The translations under genes and the position numbers were made by a program. Shown here piece after piece: positions 61,928 to 64,000 of a stretch of DNA of 64,000 bases. The stretch's first letter is position 1. Each line of letters starts with the position of its first letter. This DNA comes from Mactra quadrangularis (Eukaryota > Mollusca > Bivalvia > Venerida > Mactridae): NCBI GenBank assembly GCA_025267735.1, contig CM046311.1:32650895-32714894 (forward strand), in the 5' to 3' direction. The notes beneath the pieces were generated by a model that did not search any database, was not told where the DNA came from, and worked only from the letters and a program-made list of their open reading frames with translations.

Positions 61928-62199
61928 TGGTACACATGAACTTATGTATATAAACAAATTATTATATTGAATACAGTATTTATCCATATGCTCTATACTT
62001 GATTTGTGATGGACACAAAATGTATTTTTCTGTGTGTTACATACTTCTCTTTTTGACAGGAACTATATTTACCTGTGTGCATTATAATTGTTTTCATCTA
62101 GTGATTACAATTTCATCAAAAGTCATAAAATTAGATAACGCACACCTTAGTTATTTCTAATTAATACAGACGTAGAAGTTTAGCGATAATAAAAAATGA
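61928..62199. other. post-env spacer
   Basis: AT-rich, no frame. It separates env from the next open frame. Confidence 0.5.
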
Positions 62200-62583
62200 G
62201 ACCAGAGGTTAGAAGAATTCATTTTTGTTTTACAAAAACAAACAGAACGAAACATTTTTTTCAAACAATTTCTCACTTGTACTTCAATCTCAACAAGCAT
62301 TTCAAACATTGAACGTCGCTGGAGCCGAATATTTGAAATAACATTTAAAAAAGTTTATACGGCATTTGGAAGTGAGAGTAGTATTACTGACAATAATAGA
62401 GTAACATTAGCTACTCAATGTGCGTTGGAAACTGCACATCAATTAACTGGAGGAGATCCGCCTAGTAGAACGGAAATTCAAACTGTGCAAGCGGAGCCAG
62501 TAACACCGCAACCACGGACACCAGAAGCGCTTGTCACTTTGAGGCGTCATCATGGTCTTGGAGGCAATAGTGACAACTTATAA
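62200..62583 (+). CDS. unassigned open frame downstream of env (no ATG)
   Basis: 127 codons between TGA 62197-62199 and TAA 62581-62583, with no methionine. The second half looks coding: ERRWSRIFEITFKKVY, GSESSITDNNRVTLATQC, HQLTGGDPPSRTEIQTV, a PVTPQPRTPEAL proline-rich stretch and RRHHGLGGNSDNL. CAATCTCAACAAG (AG at 62296-62297) could be a splice acceptor. It may be a spliced accessory exon of the element or a captured fragment. I do not recognise a domain. Confidence 0.35.
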   Translation, partial: DQRLEEFIFVLQKQTERNIFFKQFLTCTSISTSISNIERRWSRIFEITFKKVYTAFGSESSITDNNRVTLATQCALETAHQLTGGDPPSRTEIQTVQAEPVTPQPRTPEALVTLRRHHGLGGNSDNL

Positions 62584-63009
62584 CTCCTGAAGGACTAAAA
62601 TTGCAACATACAGAATAGTTTAACATTCAAACCGACATTTAAATTTACTTGTTTACATAACGTGTTGTTACTTATCGCATTCGTGTGTATTTAAATAATG
62701 TGTTGTTAATTATTATTTTTTAAGTTCCATCGTTTTATTCATTCAATTAGTGCTGGATTATTGCCAAATACAAACGTATTAAAGAATAGTAATTCACAAA
62801 TTATAGTTGACAAATAAGTGCATTAAAACCATTAAATTTAAGTGTACCAAGTGTTTATTACATTTAAGTGTACTAAGTGTTTATTAATTGGTAATCATAT
62901 GTTTGTTATTATCTTTAAATTATGATATGTTTATTTAAATTGTATTTAAATTGTTTTATTATATGATTGTTTTATGATATAACTCTATGTGTAGTGCTCT
63001 GGTTTACGG
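62584..63009. other. AT-rich 3' region of the element
   Basis: CATTTAAGTGTACTAAGTGT TTATTA occurs as an imperfect ~28-bp tandem pair (about 62836-62890). No gene. Confidence 0.4.
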
Positions 63010-63093
63010 CGACGTATCGTGCTATATTGGTGTTGGAAAATTTTAAGGAAAAATTTTCTTTTTGGGGGGAACGCATGTAGCACGATAGCGTCT
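63010..63093. repeat. inverted motif around a G-run (possible LTR border)
   Basis: GACGTATCGTGCTATA at 63010 is the near inverse of TGTAGCACGATAGCGTC at 63077-63093. Between them lies TTTTTGGGGGGAACGC, a possible polypurine tract before a TG-starting LTR. Not confirmed, because no second copy is seen. Confidence 0.4.
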
Positions 63094-63245
63094 TGCATAC
63101 ACAGGTGAAACAGGTAAGCTGGTTACTATGTGTAACCAAGGTAGATCACATGGGTTGTGACGTGGTTGTCACGTGTGTATGACGTAGACAGACTGCCTTG
63201 TGTGCGGCTTGGCAGTCGGAGTTTAGAACCCATCCCGGCTAGACG

Positions 63246-64000
63246 TATTATTAAATATTAGAAAACCACTATACGATCTTGTTATTTTACACCATTGACA
63301 ATGTAGTAACTGTGTTACACTCGTTAGCTTCAACGTAAAGACGTTCAACAGGTGAAGTTTTAAATGCACCAAGGACGATACGTAAGCCCTGGTTATGTAT
63401 TGTATCAAGCATTTGCAAGTACGATTTACGTGCTGATCCAAACACAATTGACCCATAATCTAGTTTTGAACGAACACGACTTCTGTATAATTTAAGTAAT
63501 GTTTGGGAATCAGATCCCCAATCAGTATGTGAAAGTACTTTAAGTAGACTTAAAGCTTTGATACATTTTGTTTTTAGAGACTTTAAGTGTGGTATAAAAG
63601 AGAGTTTTTTATCAAATGCAACGCCTAAAAATTTAGCTTCATTTACAACAGGGATTTTTGAGCCAGAAATGTAAAGTTCAGGATCAATATGATGCTTTCT
63701 TAATCGACAAAAATGTACACATTGTGTTTTTGACTTTGAAAATTTAAAACCATTTTCTGTTGCCCACTTTTGGATTTTATCCTAGTTTTGTTGTAGTTGG
63801 CGCTCGATACTTCGAATGTTTTTAGATCGATAACAGATTAAAAAGTCATCTACATATAATGAGCAATCTGTACCAGGATTTATAACCTTAACAATATTAT
63901 TAATTTCAAGACCAAAAAGTGTAACTGATAAAATACTGCCTTGTGGCACGCCTTGTTCTTGTTTGTGGCTATCTGATAATGTTGATCCTAATTTAACTTG
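63246..64000 (-). pseudogene. I/Jockey-type LINE reverse transcriptase fragment, cut by window end
   Basis: On the minus strand from 64000: EQGVPQGSILSVTLF, CSLYVDDFLICY (catalytic VDD), IQKWATENGFKFSKSKT, AKFLGVAFDKKLSF, LLKLYRSRVRSKLDYGSIVF, IHNQGLRIVLGAFKTSP and LYVEANE. A TAG interrupts just before DKIQKWA, and the frame ends at about 63280 soon after VEANE, where RNase H would be expected. It is a decayed copy related in type to the fragments at 26950 and 29480. Confidence 0.75.

Larger units (their letters stand above)
54850..63245 (+). mobile_element. Ty3/Gypsy element with envelope gene (errantivirus-like endogenous element)
   Basis: Order: leader with splice donor, gag, frameshift signal, protease, RT, RNase H, integrase, env, an extra open frame, and a G-run before a TGTAGCACGATAG inverted motif. 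Gene content and order match Ty3/Gypsy elements that carry an envelope of the Baculo_F class, well known as insect errantiviruses. Gag and env are fully open; pol has two frame breaks. Borders are approximate because no LTR pair was recognised. Confidence 0.75.

Overview
The window is eukaryotic and repeat-dense. A bivalve (or closely related) mollusc is the best guess. The pointers are interspersed ~160-bp '...GGCCATAATTCAGTC...' repeats ending in GCCGACG, tRNA-headed SINEs with a GGCGTTAAATCCAATAAACAAAC-type tail, CR1/Jockey-like and I-like LINEs, and many TA- or 8-bp-TSD DNA elements. I infer the taxon from repeat style only.

1-36 kb holds one host gene on the minus strand, read right to left from an ATG at 36042. 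Exons 35720-36042, 34822-35029 and 20303-20437 join in matching phases and encode a CXorf38-like (DUF4559-type) N-terminal domain that includes an R-x4-H motif. Exon 17090-17257 and a run of short phase-0 exons (7490-7564, 6725-6754, 5386-5469, 4773-4856, 2805-2888, 1821-1904, 1484-1567, 667-741) follow and encode coiled coil. Five of these are paralogous 84-nt exons of 28 residues, exactly four heptads, duplicated together with a SINE in each intron. The gene runs off the left edge without a stop.

The introns are filled with mobile DNA. The 14-kb intron 2 is almost entirely a 12.6-kb element (22153-34739) with ~60-bp terminal inverted repeats and an 8-bp target duplication. Its two arms are inverted arrays of two alternating ~395-bp monomers (a ~790-bp dimer). 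The core carries I-like LINE fragments, a Harbinger-type MITE, a SINE and a Tc1 fragment. Intron 3 carries a 2.5-kb inverted-repeat element rich in CGTACGG palindromes. A 1.3-kb TA-flanked element sits against the splice acceptor of exon 2805-2888.

36-54.8 kb has no convincing host gene. It holds a 5'-truncated LINE (38.1-40.6 kb), a 3.7-kb inverted-repeat element with repeated AAGATGGCGG motifs (43.96-47.68 kb), a 1.1-kb GGGGCCACTTTCAC-ended element (52.69-53.82 kb), and several hairpins and tandem arrays.

54.9-63.2 kb is a nearly intact Ty3/Gypsy element with an envelope gene. Gag (two zinc knuckles) is followed by a canonical TTTAAAC frameshift site plus a stem, then protease-RT-RNase H-integrase with two opposite 1-nt frame breaks. 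A fully open Baculo_F/errantivirus-type env has a furin-like site and lies just after a good splice acceptor. A further open frame lies downstream of env. No LTR pair could be recognised by eye. The last 0.75 kb is a decayed I-like LINE on the minus strand, cut by the window end.
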